From an uncultured Phocaeicola sp. (GTDB lineage: Bacteria; Bacteroidota; Bacteroidia; Bacteroidales; Bacteroidaceae), in the NCBI GenBank assembly GCA_948566455.1, contig CAOYQO010000007.1:1-64000 (forward strand): a stretch of DNA of 64,000 nucleotides. Reading direction: 5' to 3'. Shown piece by piece: positions 1 to 8,602 of the stretch. The first letter of the stretch is position 1. The number at the start of each line of letters is the position of its first letter. The notes under the pieces were generated by a model. It was not told the DNA's origin, searched no databases, and worked only from the letters and a program-made list of their open reading frames with translations. The translations under genes and the position numbers were made by a program.

Positions 1-74
1 GTATAAAACCCGAATCCTGAAGTTTTCTATTTACACAAAATTGTGGACAGTGCCTTTTCATACAGGCTATTTTC

Positions 75-1190
75 TTATTCATATATCAATTTATAATCAT
101 TTACAAAGCCTATTCCTTCCGCTGTTTCTATACAGTTCAGCAACCGCCACTCACAACTGAGCACCCAGCTACGGAAATTCTCTTCGGGTTGATACTCACT
201 CCTGGCGAACTCCAACAAACGGTCTACCTCAAAATTATCGGAAATAATACCTGCTCCGCCTCGTGCCGCATCATAAGCGTTACAATCCTGTTCGATGTGC
301 GCCGGCACCATTAACAAAGGCTTACCCAGATACATAGCCTCACAAACGGATTCAAAGCCTGCCGTAGTGGCATATACCCGGCAACCCGACATATAGCGAA
401 GGAATTTTTCGTCATCCAACTGATGAAATGACAATGTTTCATCCATCCGGCACACTTCCAGCTCATCCGGTTTGTCCCAGAAGAAGTGCAAAGGTACTTC
501 AGGATGCTGCTCATGCCACTGGGAGATACTTTCTCCAAATCCGGCATTAACCATATAACCGTGCACATACTCTCCAGAAGCAGCTTCACAACAAAGCACT
601 TCGCGCCGCAGTAAAGGCGGTACCACGCGTATATGCGCTTCTTCGTCCGTTTCCATCGGACGGAATGAGAGAGCCAGCTTCTCTTTGGCTCCGATACACG
701 TGAGTCGTGTAAAAAAACGGAGCATCAGCAGGCTCATAGGATTCTTTTGGGGAAACTCAAAGTCATGATGCAGGAAAAGATATTGATGGCCGACACTGAT
801 CTGCGGTACAGAAGGGCGGAAAAAAAGATAAGTCAAACCCGTCAGTAACTCATAAAAGTTGATTACGAGGTCCGCATCAGTTTCATGGATACGCCGGTGA
901 ATATAACAGATGCTACGCAGATAAGCAGGAACCTGCATCAGATTATATGCGATACTGCGAGACATGCTGACCCGCTTATTGGCAGGCGTAGGCAAAAAGT
1001 TCGGACTGAGAAAGCGTTTCACAGGTGCCTGTATGCTGCGATTGAAGAAACCCGGCAGGCGACGGGTATTGCTCTTCCCCACCAGTACTTCTACTACCTC
1101 GTGCCCGTTGCGTCGTAGAATTTCTTCCAGCGTAATGGCTTGCGTCAGATGACCGCGGCCTTCTCCTTGAACAATAAAAAGAACTTTCAT
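75..1190 (-). CDS. Glycosyltransferase, MurG/UGT-like (GT-B fold)
   Basis: Predicted 371-residue cytoplasmic glycosyltransferase. The N-terminus MKVLFIVQGEGRGHLTQA is the glycine-rich opening of GT-B enzymes, with a GxGRGH motif. The C-terminal third has the donor-binding signature of MurG/UGT-like proteins (ATTAGFESVCEAMYLGKP followed by an EQDCNA stretch). The start at 1190 is chosen because homology-like sequence begins there; an ATG 12 codons upstream would add a low-complexity tail. It lies 40 bp downstream of a small gene on the same strand and probably shares its transcript. Acceptor and sugar donor cannot be told from the sequence; a surface glycan or glycolipid is plausible. Confidence 0.8.
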   Translation of the reverse strand: MKVLFIVQGEGRGHLTQAITLEEILRRNGHEVVEVLVGKSNTRRLPGFFNRSIQAPVKRFLSPNFLPTPANKRVSMSRSIAYNLMQVPAYLRSICYIHRRIHETDADLVINFYELLTGLTYLFFRPSVPQISVGHQYLFLHHDFEFPQKNPMSLLMLRFFTRLTCIGAKEKLALSFRPMETDEEAHIRVVPPLLRREVLCCEAASGEYVHGYMVNAGFGESISQWHEQHPEVPLHFFWDKPDELEVCRMDETLSFHQLDDEKFLRYMSGCRVYATTAGFESVCEAMYLGKPLLMVPAHIEQDCNAYDAARGGAGIISDNFEVDRLLEFARSEYQPEENFRSWVLSCEWRLLNCIETAEGIGFVNDYKLIYE

Positions 1191-1230
1191 CTTTATATTT
1201 TTATAATTTAGTAATTTACAATTCACGATT

Positions 1231-1467
1231 TTAACTACAGAGGCGCTCTTCAGGTTTTTCGTTCATCATCATATCCTCGTACCGTACGTCGCATTTACGT
1301 GCGCGGGCAAACTTCACCAATTCCTCCTCAAAATCGGAAATATAAGAAACAGCGGATTTTACTTTTTGTTTAATCGCTTGTAGCAAAGAATAATAAGGTT
1401 GTCCATGCCGGGCACGATACACATTATAAAATAATAGAATGGTAGAATAAAAAGCACGTAATCTCAT
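1231..1467 (-). CDS. Small conserved hypothetical protein
   Basis: A 78-residue basic protein with the start placed at MRLRAFYSTILLFYN; an ATG nine codons upstream (1494) is an alternative. The first 25 residues are aromatic and hydrophobic. The middle (AIKQKVKSAVSYISDFEEELVKFA) looks helical. I recognise no family. It sits directly upstream of the glycosyltransferase on the same strand, 40 bp apart, and divergent from the response regulator, so the 1468-1674 gap probably holds both promoters. Confidence 0.5.
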   Translation of the reverse strand: MRLRAFYSTILLFYNVYRARHGQPYYSLLQAIKQKVKSAVSYISDFEEELVKFARARKCDVRYEDMMMNEKPEERLCS

Positions 1468-1599
1468 AGTGTCTGTATTTTTAGTTGCAGGCAAAGGTCG
1501 GTTATTCGTATTACGCCGGTATGTAGAAAATATGACAAGTATCTTTCATTTTTTTCGCTGAACTTCCTTATCTTTACAGAAAATAAGCTGCATCTCAGC

Positions 1600-1629
1600 A
1601 TAACTTTTTCATGCAAGCATGAAAGTTAT
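1600..1629. repeat. Inverted repeat in the leader of the response-regulator gene
   Basis: ATAACTTTTTCATGC, then AA, then GCATGAAAGTTAT. The arms match over 13 positions with two extra T in the left arm. It lies 45-75 bp before the start codon of the sigma-54-type regulator. A TATCTTTA box at 1569-1576 just upstream could be the -7 element, which would place the repeat in the 5' leader. It could be an operator for autoregulation or an RNA hairpin. Confidence 0.5.
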
Positions 1630-1674
1630 ACCTTCGATTTGCATTATCTTTACTCCCTCAAAAGAAACTCTCGT

Positions 1675-3027
1675 ATGAAAAAGCCCGGAAATATCCTCAT
1701 TGTCGATGATAACCGCGGTGTGCTCACCGCTGTGCAACTGCTGTTGAAACCCCATTTCGAAAAGATCATCACGCTCACTTCACCTGTCACACTTACCTCT
1801 GTGTTGCGTGAAGAAACTCCATCGGTAGTGTTACTTGACATGAACTTTACATCAGGCATCAATACCGGAAACGAAGGATTATTCTGGTTGCAGGAGATCA
1901 AACGCCTTCGTCCCTCCTTGCCTGTGGTTCTTTTCACTGCTTATGGAGATATCGATCTTGCCGTGCGTGGCATTAAAGAAGGAGCTACGGACTTTATTGT
2001 CAAGCCATGGGATAATCAAAAGCTGGTGGAAACCTTACTGAATGCAGCCCAAGCCATTCATAATAAGAATAACGGAAAAAGTGCCTCGCCCGTAACCCCT
2101 GCCATGTATTGGGGAGAAAGCCCCATTATGCAGCAACTGCGCTCGCTGGTGGAGAAAGTCGCCATAACCAATGCAAATATACTTATCACCGGAGAAAACG
2201 GTACGGGAAAAGAGATGCTGGCACGTGAAATTCATGCACTTTCTTCCCGCCGTACGAAAGAAATGGTTGCCGTAGACATGGGAGCCATCACCGAAAGCCT
2301 CTTTGAAAGCGAGCTTTTCGGGCATACAAAAGGCTCTTTCACAGATGCATACGCTGACCGTCTCGGTAAGTTCGAAACAGCAGACCATAGCACACTGTTT
2401 CTCGATGAAATCGGCAATTTACCCTATCACCTGCAAGCCAAACTACTGACCGTATTGCAACGCCGCAGTATTATCCGTGTAGGCAGCAACCAGCCTATCG
2501 CTGTCGACATCCGTCTGATTTGTGCCACCAACCGCAACCTGAACGAGATGGTACAACGCAATGAATTCCGTGAAGACTTGCTTTACCGCATCAATACTAT
2601 CCATCTTGAAATTCCGCCTTTGCGCGAACGGTCGGAAGACATTCTTCCTCTTGCCGAACGCTTTATAACACGCTTCTGCAAGCAATATGACAAAGCATTA
2701 TTACGGCTTTCCGATGCTGCCTGTACCAAATTGAAAACACATCCCTGGTATGGAAATATCCGTGAACTGGAGCATGCCATAGAGAAAGCAGTCATTATTT
2801 GCGACGGCAACGAACTGCCGGCAGAACTGTTCCAGTTGCCTAAGCGTCCCGAAACCTCACGCACCGGAAGCGATACCGGTACAGAAGCAGCCACCCTTGA
2901 AGAAATGGAACGGAAAATGATACAAAAAGCTCTGGATACCTGTAACGGCAATCTATCCGCTGTTGCCGCGCAACTCGGCATCACCCGGCAGACTCTCTAT
3001 AACAAAATGAAAAAGTTCGGATTATGA
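1675..3027 (+). CDS. Sigma-54-dependent response regulator (NtrC family)
   Basis: A 450-residue DNA-binding response regulator. Receiver domain at residues 1-120, with the acidic pair DD near 17 and phospho-acceptor D55 (VVLLDMNF). AAA+ sigma-54-interaction domain at about 145-375: Walker A GENGTGKE at 173-180, Walker B LFLDE at 241-245. The RNA-polymerase-contacting loop reads GSFTDA at 220-225 instead of canonical GAFTGA. Fis-type helix-turn-helix at the C-terminus (AVAAQLGITRQTLYNKMKK). The start at MKKPGNIL is chosen because the receiver fold begins there; a longer frame reaches back to 1639. It overlaps the following kinase gene by 4 bp (ATGA), a classic two-component operon. Target genes are unknown; a -24/-12 promoter occurs in this window before the small heat-shock gene. 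Confidence 0.93.
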   Translation: MKKPGNILIVDDNRGVLTAVQLLLKPHFEKIITLTSPVTLTSVLREETPSVVLLDMNFTSGINTGNEGLFWLQEIKRLRPSLPVVLFTAYGDIDLAVRGIKEGATDFIVKPWDNQKLVETLLNAAQAIHNKNNGKSASPVTPAMYWGESPIMQQLRSLVEKVAITNANILITGENGTGKEMLAREIHALSSRRTKEMVAVDMGAITESLFESELFGHTKGSFTDAYADRLGKFETADHSTLFLDEIGNLPYHLQAKLLTVLQRRSIIRVGSNQPIAVDIRLICATNRNLNEMVQRNEFREDLLYRINTIHLEIPPLRERSEDILPLAERFITRFCKQYDKALLRLSDAACTKLKTHPWYGNIRELEHAIEKAVIICDGNELPAELFQLPKRPETSRTGSDTGTEAATLEEMERKMIQKALDTCNGNLSAVAAQLGITRQTLYNKMKKFGL

Positions 3028-4391
3028 AACATTACTACCGATACATCACCGACCGCTACTTTTTCCGCATCATCATCTCTCTCCTGTTGGCAGGAGCTGT
3101 CACGGTATCCATTATTTATAAAGACCTTTTATGGATAGTCATCTCTTCCTTGCTGCTGCTGACGAGTCTGCGCTGGCAATGGAAACTGTATCGCCGGCAT
3201 ACACAGAAGGTCCTGTTTCTGCTCGATGCCATTGAAAACAACGATGCGTCCATCCATTTCTCCGAACACGAAGACATTCCGGACAACCGTATTGTAAACC
3301 AGGCCCTGAATCACGTTGCTTCTATATTATATAATGTAAAGAGCGAAACGGCACAACAGGAAAAATATTACGAACTCATTCTCGACTGCATCAATACCGG
3401 TATCCTGGTACTGAACGATGCAGGTGCTGTTTACCAGAAAAATAATGAAGCCCTCCGCCTGTTAGGGTTGGAAGTCTTCACCCATGTTAGCCAACTAAGC
3501 CGTATCGATGCAAACCTTATGGGACTTTTCACCCATTGCCGTCCAGGAGATAAGTTACAAACCCGCCTATCCAACGAACGCGGTACGGTCAATCTCTCTA
3601 TCCGCGTCTCCGACATAACCATCCGTCAGGAGCATTTCCGTATCCTTGCCCTAAATGATATCAATAACGAACTGGACGAAAAGGAAATCGACTCCTGGAT
3701 ACGCCTGATCCGTGTACTGACACATGAAATTATGAATTCCGTCACTCCCATCACTTCACTGAGCGATACATTGCTGACACTGATACAAGGAAGCGAAGAA
3801 TTAAAAGCGAAAAGTGAATCCATTTCTTCCGACAAAGAAACTGCTGACGAAATCCGCAATGGCCTGCACACCATCAGCACCACGGGCAAAGGACTTCTCT
3901 CTTTTGTAGAAAATTACCGCCGTTTCACCCGTATCCCCAAACCGGAACCTTCCTTGTTCTACGTCAAAGGTTTTATCAACCGCATGGTGGAACTGGCACG
4001 GCATCAATATCCTGATTCCCATATCACTTTCCACTCCCACATCACTCCAGATGATCTTATTCTTTATGCAGATGAGAACCTTATCTCACAGGTACTCATC
4101 AACTTATTGAAAAATGCCATTCAGGCCATCGAAGCAGCAGAAATTCCGGAAGGCATTATCACCTTACACGCTTATTGCAATGAAAATGAAGCCGTACTCA
4201 TCGAAGTATCCAATAACGGTCCTGCCATTCTTTCTGAAGTAGCAGAACACATTTTCATACCTTTCTTCACCACAAAAGAAGGTGGCAGCGGCATCGGTTT
4301 GAGCATTTCCCGTCAGATTATGCGCCTGTCAGGTGGTAGTCTTTCCCTACATCCCGGAAAGGAAACCATGTTTGTACTAAAATTCAATTAA
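3024..4391 (+). CDS. Membrane sensor histidine kinase, partner of the NtrC-type regulator
   Basis: A 455-residue kinase. Two membrane segments at about residues 13-33 and 35-48 with almost no periplasmic loop, so it probably senses within the membrane or cytoplasm. A PAS-like region follows at about 115-210. The H-box is LTHEIMNSVTPI with H234. The HATPase domain shows LLKNAIQAIE (N-box) and GGSGIGLSISRQ (G-box). The N-box/H-box style is that of NtrY/NtrB-like kinases. Start and the regulator's stop overlap (ATGA), implying translational coupling. The signal is unknown. Confidence 0.92.
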   Translation: MKHYYRYITDRYFFRIIISLLLAGAVTVSIIYKDLLWIVISSLLLLTSLRWQWKLYRRHTQKVLFLLDAIENNDASIHFSEHEDIPDNRIVNQALNHVASILYNVKSETAQQEKYYELILDCINTGILVLNDAGAVYQKNNEALRLLGLEVFTHVSQLSRIDANLMGLFTHCRPGDKLQTRLSNERGTVNLSIRVSDITIRQEHFRILALNDINNELDEKEIDSWIRLIRVLTHEIMNSVTPITSLSDTLLTLIQGSEELKAKSESISSDKETADEIRNGLHTISTTGKGLLSFVENYRRFTRIPKPEPSLFYVKGFINRMVELARHQYPDSHITFHSHITPDDLILYADENLISQVLINLLKNAIQAIEAAEIPEGIITLHAYCNENEAVLIEVSNNGPAILSEVAEHIFIPFFTTKEGGSGIGLSISRQIMRLSGGSLSLHPGKETMFVLKFN

Positions 4392-4459
4392 GAAAATTTG
4401 TAATGAAGGATTATATGAAAAGAAAGTAAAATTCAATCTGAACATTTTACACCTTGCAA

Positions 4460-4489
4460 TTGTTTAAAAATAGACGTAACTTCGCTTTG
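4460..4489 (+). promoter_or_regulatory. Possible Bacteroides-type promoter for the antiporter gene
   Basis: TTG at 4460-4462, 19 bp, then TCGCTTTG at 4482-4489. The -7 element matches TAnnTTTG except for C in place of A. It lies 45 bp before the antiporter start. Confidence 0.4.
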
Positions 4490-4534
4490 CGATAACTAAA
4501 TCCTTGAATAAACAACTTAAATAATACCTAATTT

Positions 4535-5989
4535 ATGATTTTTACAGCAGAAAACATTCTTTTAATTGGTTCTATCTTACTTTTCATTAGTATTATTGTC
4601 GGTAAGACCGGCTATCGATTCGGAGTTCCTGCCCTGTTACTGTTCCTTGTCGTCGGCATGATTTTCGGTAGCGATGGTTTCGGACTACAGTTTCATAACG
4701 CTAAAGAAGCACAATTTATTGGTATGGTTGCTCTTAGCGTTATTTTGTTTTCCGGCGGTATGGATACTAAATTCAGCGAAATTAAACCGATTCTTGTTCC
4801 GGGTATTGTCCTCTCCACATTCGGCGTACTGCTTACCGCCGTCTTTACAGGATTCTTCATCTGGTGGATTTCCGGCATGAGTTGGTCAAATATTTATCTT
4901 CCTATCATTACATCCCTACTACTTGCCTCCACCATGTCATCTACTGATTCCGCTTCAGTATTTGCCATCTTGCGTTCGCAGAAAATGAATCTGAAACATA
5001 ACCTTCGTCCCATGCTGGAACTCGAAAGTGGTAGTAATGACCCCATGGCTTACATGCTTACCATCGTGCTGATACAGTTCATACAATCCGGTGGAATGGG
5101 TATTGCAGGTATCTTCGGTTCATTCGTTATCCAATTTATAGTAGGTGCGGCTGCCGGATACCTTCTCGGCAAACTTGCCATCCTCATGCTGAATAAACTC
5201 AACATTGATAATCAGGCCCTTTATCCCATCCTTCTGCTTGCATTTGTATTTTTCACTTTCGCCATTACCGATCTTCTGAAAGGAAATGGTTACCTCGCCG
5301 TTTACATTGCCGGTATTATGGTAGGTAACAACAAGATAATGCATCGCAAAGAGATTTATACTTTCATGGATGGATTAACCTGGCTGTTCCAAATCATCAT
5401 GTTCCTTTGCCTCGGTTTGTTGGTAAATCCTCACGAGTTACTCGATATTGCTTTAGTAGCAACGCTTATCGGTGTATTTATGATTGTTATCGGTCGTCCG
5501 CTCAGTGTCTTCCTCTGCTTGCTGCCTTTCGGCAAGAAGATTACAAACCGTTCGCGACTCTTCGTTTCCTGGGTAGGTTTGCGCGGAGCAGTGCCTATCA
5601 TCTTCGCTACTTATCCGGTAGTAGCGCAAGTACCGGGTGCCGACGTGATCTTCAATATCGTATTCTTTATCACTATTGTTTCTCTCGTTATTCAGGGTAC
5701 TACCGTTTCCTTAGCTGCCCGTATGCTGAAACTTTCTACCCCATTGGAGAAAACAGGCAATGAATTCGGTGTGGAATTGCCCGAAGAAATAGACAGTGAT
5801 CTGAGTGATATGACCGTTACCACAGAGATGCTGGAGGAAGGCGATACTTTGAAAGATATAACTCTGCCTAATGGAGCACTCGTAATGATTGTGAAACGAG
5901 GCACGGAGTTCCTGATACCGAACGGGTCACTGAAATTACATTTGGGGGATAAGCTGTTGCTGATTTCGGATAAGAAGAGTAGTGATTAA
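4535..5989 (+). CDS. Potassium/proton antiporter (CPA1 family, NhaP2/CvrA-like)
   Basis: A 484-residue inner-membrane cation/proton antiporter. About 12 hydrophobic segments fill residues 1-395. The conserved ESGSNDPMAY motif carries the ND ion-binding pair. A cytoplasmic TrkA-C (RCK_C) domain occupies about 405-484 (DMTVTTEMLEEGDTLKDITL, then GTEFLIPNGSLKLHLGDKLL), typical of K+/H+ members such as NhaP2. It exports K+ (or Na+) in exchange for protons and serves pH and osmotic balance. It follows the two-component operon after 143 bp and probably has its own promoter. Ion specificity is inferred. Confidence 0.9.
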   Translation: MIFTAENILLIGSILLFISIIVGKTGYRFGVPALLLFLVVGMIFGSDGFGLQFHNAKEAQFIGMVALSVILFSGGMDTKFSEIKPILVPGIVLSTFGVLLTAVFTGFFIWWISGMSWSNIYLPIITSLLLASTMSSTDSASVFAILRSQKMNLKHNLRPMLELESGSNDPMAYMLTIVLIQFIQSGGMGIAGIFGSFVIQFIVGAAAGYLLGKLAILMLNKLNIDNQALYPILLLAFVFFTFAITDLLKGNGYLAVYIAGIMVGNNKIMHRKEIYTFMDGLTWLFQIIMFLCLGLLVNPHELLDIALVATLIGVFMIVIGRPLSVFLCLLPFGKKITNRSRLFVSWVGLRGAVPIIFATYPVVAQVPGADVIFNIVFFITIVSLVIQGTTVSLAARMLKLSTPLEKTGNEFGVELPEEIDSDLSDMTVTTEMLEEGDTLKDITLPNGALVMIVKRGTEFLIPNGSLKLHLGDKLLLISDKKSSD

Positions 5990-5997
5990 TACATGTA

Positions 5998-6027
5998 CTT
6001 TTTCTTTCGTTTGCCCGAAAGAAAAAG
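5998..6027. repeat. Perfect 12-bp hairpin after the antiporter gene
   Basis: CTTTTTCTTTCG, loop TTTGCC, then CGAAAGAAAAAG. It begins 8 bp after the antiporter stop. It may act as a 3'-end hairpin, although it lacks a clean U tract. It opens a 600-bp hairpin-rich gene-free stretch. Confidence 0.7.
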
Positions 6028-6574
6028 ATATCAAAAAGAAAGGGCACGGGCTACGTCTACGGTGCTACTCCGATACCGCCATGCGCAGATGGGGCTCGAA
6101 CTCGCTACGCTCAGACAGATCGCCCCTTACCTGTGCCTGACAATATCTCCGCCTGACGCACCTACGCCTATGCCCGAAGGCTGCGCGGTAAAGCGCTGCG
6201 CGATATAGGACTATGCATCACAGATGCTATGTAATACAACCACGTAATATTTCCCCCATTTACGCCGCATGGTTTCCCGGCCTCACTGTAGGGGTGTTAA
6301 GCGTAGAAAGTGTTTTCGGCGTTAAAAAGGGCAGGCTGTTTGAGCGAAGCGAGTTCCTGCCCTTTAGCTGAAAATACTTTCGGAGTAGCCCCGGAAGTGC
6401 AGCCTTGAAAAGCCCGTTTAAGTGAGAGCATCCGCAAGCTTGCTTGAGGATGCCGAACGTAAGGGCTTTCTGCAATTTTTCTTTGGTATCTTTCTTTTGC
6501 ATCAAGGCAAAAGAAAGTACAATTGGTTATTTTTTCTTTTTCTTTCGTCTCCCACCAAAGAATAAATATATAAA
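6028..6574. other. Gene-free, hairpin-rich region (possible structured RNA or dispersed repeat)
   Basis: No convincing protein is encoded here; the short open frames lack codon bias and family features. Several paired segments are visible. AAAGGGCAGG (6326-6335) pairs with CCTGCCCTTT (6356-6365). Outside it, GAAAGTGTTTTC (6306-6317) pairs with GAAAATACTTTC (6370-6381) with one G-U. GAAAAGCCC (6407) faces GGGCTTTC (6463-6470), enclosing GCATCC/GGATGC and a GCAAGCTTGC palindrome. CTTTCTTTTGC, loop ATCAAG, GCAAAAGAAAG (6490-6517) is a perfect 11-bp hairpin resembling the one at 5998. Base composition (GC-rich patches) differs from ordinary intergenic DNA. Confidence 0.6.
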
Positions 6575-6606
6575 CTTGCACGCCATCACATTTAGCTCTA
6601 TATTTG
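6575..6606 (+). promoter_or_regulatory. Promoter of the acyl-CoA ligase gene
   Basis: CTTG (6575-6578), 20 bp, then TATATTTG (6599-6606), matching the Bacteroides -33 TTTG and -7 TAnnTTTG pattern. The start codon is 33 bp downstream. Confidence 0.6.
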
Positions 6607-6639
6607 CGCAGTTTTAACTAAAGTGTGCAAATTTAACAG

Positions 6640-8304
6640 ATGGAACAGGAACAACACTTCATTGATTACATTGAACAGAGCATCATTCGGAACTGGAACT
6701 TAAACGCCTTGACTGACTATAAGGGTGCTACTCTCCAATATAAAGACGTGGCTCGCAAGATTGCAAAATTCCATATTGTACTGGAAAGTGCCGGTATCCA
6801 GCCGGGTGATAAGATTGCCGTCTGCGGTCGTAATAGTGCACACTGGGCAGTTACTTTCCTGGCAACCATCACTTATGGAGCTGTTATTGTGCCTATCCTT
6901 CATGAATTTAAAGCGGATAATATACACAATATCGTCAATCACTCTGAAGCCAGACTGCTTTTTGTGGGAGATCAGGTGTGGGAAAACCTGAATGAAGACG
7001 CCATGCCGCAATTGCTGGGCATTATTCTGATGACTGAATTCACCCCTGTAGTCTGTCGCGACAAACGATTGATGGAAGCTTTCGAGCACCGCAATACTCT
7101 CTACGGACAGCGCTATCCTAAAAACTTCCGTCCCGAACACATCTGCTATCGGAAGGATGAACCGGAAGAACTTGCCATTATTAACTATACTTCCGGTACT
7201 ACCGGATATTCCAAAGGTGTTATGCTCCCCTATCGTAGCCTCTGGTCCAACGTGAATTACTGCCATGAGATGCTTCCGGTGAAACCGGGCGATAACATAG
7301 TTTCCATGCTTCCTATGGGACATGTATTCGGAATGACTTACGATTTCCTTTACGGTTTTTCAGCCGGGGCACACATCTACTTCCTCACTCGCATGCCGAC
7401 TCCTAAAATTATCGCACAGTCTTTCGCTGAAATCAAGCCACGTGTCATCTCATGCGTGCCTCTGATTGTAGAAAAGATTATCAAGAAGAACATCCTGCCG
7501 CGTGTAGATAATAAAATTGGTAAGTTACTGCTCCATGTTCCTATCATCAATGACAAGATCAGAGCTCTTGCACGCAAAGAAGCAATGGAAATATTCGGCG
7601 GTAACTTCGATGAAATTATCATTGGTGGAGCCCCGTTCAATGCAGAAGTCGAGCGCTTTCTCAAACAGATAGGCTTCCCCTACACCATCGCTTACGGTAT
7701 GACGGAATGTGGTCCTATCATCTGTTCCAGTCGCTGGGAAACCCTGAAGCTGGCATCATGCGGTAAGGCAACCACACGCATGGAAGTGAAGATAGATTCG
7801 TCTGATCCGGAAAAGGTGGCGGGAGAAATCATTTGTCGGGGTACCAACCTGATGCTAGGATATTATAAAAACCAGGAAGCAACTTCACAAATCATTGACG
7901 TAAATGGCTGGCTGCATACAGGCGATTTAGGCACAATGGATGCGGAAGGTTATGTAACTGTGCGCGGGCGCAGCAAGAATATGTTGCTCACTTCCAGCGG
8001 ACAAAACATCTATCCGGAAGAGATTGAAAGCAAACTGAATAATATGCCTTACGTTTCCGAGTCACTCATTGTGTTGCAAAAAGAAAAACTGGTAGCACTG
8101 ATTTATCCGGACTTTGATGATGCATTTGCCAATGGACTGCAACAAACGGATGTAGAGCGTATGATGGAAGCTAACCGTAACGAACTCAACCAGCAATTAC
8201 CGGCTTATTGCCAGATATCAAAGGTGAAGATACATTTTGAGGAGTTTGAAAAGACAGCCAAAAAATCTATTAAACGGTTTATGTATCAGGAGGCTAAAGG
8301 TTAA
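6640..8304 (+). CDS. Long-chain fatty-acid--CoA ligase (AMP-binding)
   Basis: A 554-residue ANL-superfamily enzyme that adenylates a carboxylic acid and transfers it to CoA. The P-loop A3 motif YTSGTTGYSKG is at residues 183-193. The adenylation motif YGMTECGP and the hinge region HTGDLGTMDAEGYVTVRGR with the A10-type lysine near the C-terminus (TAKKSIKRF) are present. Length fits bacterial FadD-like ligases. It appears monocistronic, with its own promoter. The chain length of the substrate cannot be judged. Confidence 0.9.
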   Translation: MEQEQHFIDYIEQSIIRNWNLNALTDYKGATLQYKDVARKIAKFHIVLESAGIQPGDKIAVCGRNSAHWAVTFLATITYGAVIVPILHEFKADNIHNIVNHSEARLLFVGDQVWENLNEDAMPQLLGIILMTEFTPVVCRDKRLMEAFEHRNTLYGQRYPKNFRPEHICYRKDEPEELAIINYTSGTTGYSKGVMLPYRSLWSNVNYCHEMLPVKPGDNIVSMLPMGHVFGMTYDFLYGFSAGAHIYFLTRMPTPKIIAQSFAEIKPRVISCVPLIVEKIIKKNILPRVDNKIGKLLLHVPIINDKIRALARKEAMEIFGGNFDEIIIGGAPFNAEVERFLKQIGFPYTIAYGMTECGPIICSSRWETLKLASCGKATTRMEVKIDSSDPEKVAGEIICRGTNLMLGYYKNQEATSQIIDVNGWLHTGDLGTMDAEGYVTVRGRSKNMLLTSSGQNIYPEEIESKLNNMPYVSESLIVLQKEKLVALIYPDFDDAFANGLQQTDVERMMEANRNELNQQLPAYCQISKVKIHFEEFEKTAKKSIKRFMYQEAKG

Positions 8305-8370
8305 CAAAGATATAAGATTAAGTCTATATTTTTAATTAATGTTATAGAACATACTTTTTTATTTGGATAA

Positions 8371-8401
8371 TTTGCAGTTATCCCGAAAGTACGTATCTTT
8401 G
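8371..8401 (+). promoter_or_regulatory. Promoter of sRNA/leader copy 1
   Basis: TTTG (8371-8374), 19 bp, TATCTTTG (8394-8401), a full consensus Bacteroides promoter. The same spacing and boxes recur 1,018 bp downstream. Confidence 0.8.
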
Positions 8402-8406
8402 CATTG

Positions 8407-8469
8407 TGTTTTTCATAGTATTAGATTTAAGGTTAACAAAGGTTGGAGTACAGCGGTACTCCTTTTTTT
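8407..8469 (+). ncRNA. Short transcript with intrinsic terminator, copy 1
   Basis: From the predicted start about 6 nt after the -7 box to a run of seven T. It ends in a perfect hairpin, GGAGTAC-AGCG-GTACTCC (8445-8462), followed by T7. The about 63-nt body is identical to copy 2 at 9425-9487. It is either a free small RNA or a leader/attenuator for the DUF169 gene, which starts 133 nt downstream on the same strand. Confidence 0.7.
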
Positions 8470-8602
8470 ATGTCCGTACTTTCCGGAATATTTATATCAG
8501 AAGCGGAAGTTGCCACAAAGTGTTCTATGCAAAAATAAGTGAAATCCTCCATAATCCGGCAATCAATCGTTATCTTTACTTCCAAACCAAAACTCTGTTA
8601 TC

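Noticed and set aside
1..74. Possible gene end or RNA at the left edge
   Set aside because: Only AT-rich spacer after the glycosyltransferase stop; no hairpin, promoter or frame could be supported.
4674..4880. Short + strand frame within the antiporter gene
   Set aside because: Out-of-frame overlap with a well-supported membrane protein.
5993..6208. Small open frame directly after the antiporter
   Set aside because: It starts inside the perfect hairpin at 5998 and runs through GC-patchy structured DNA; no coding signal.
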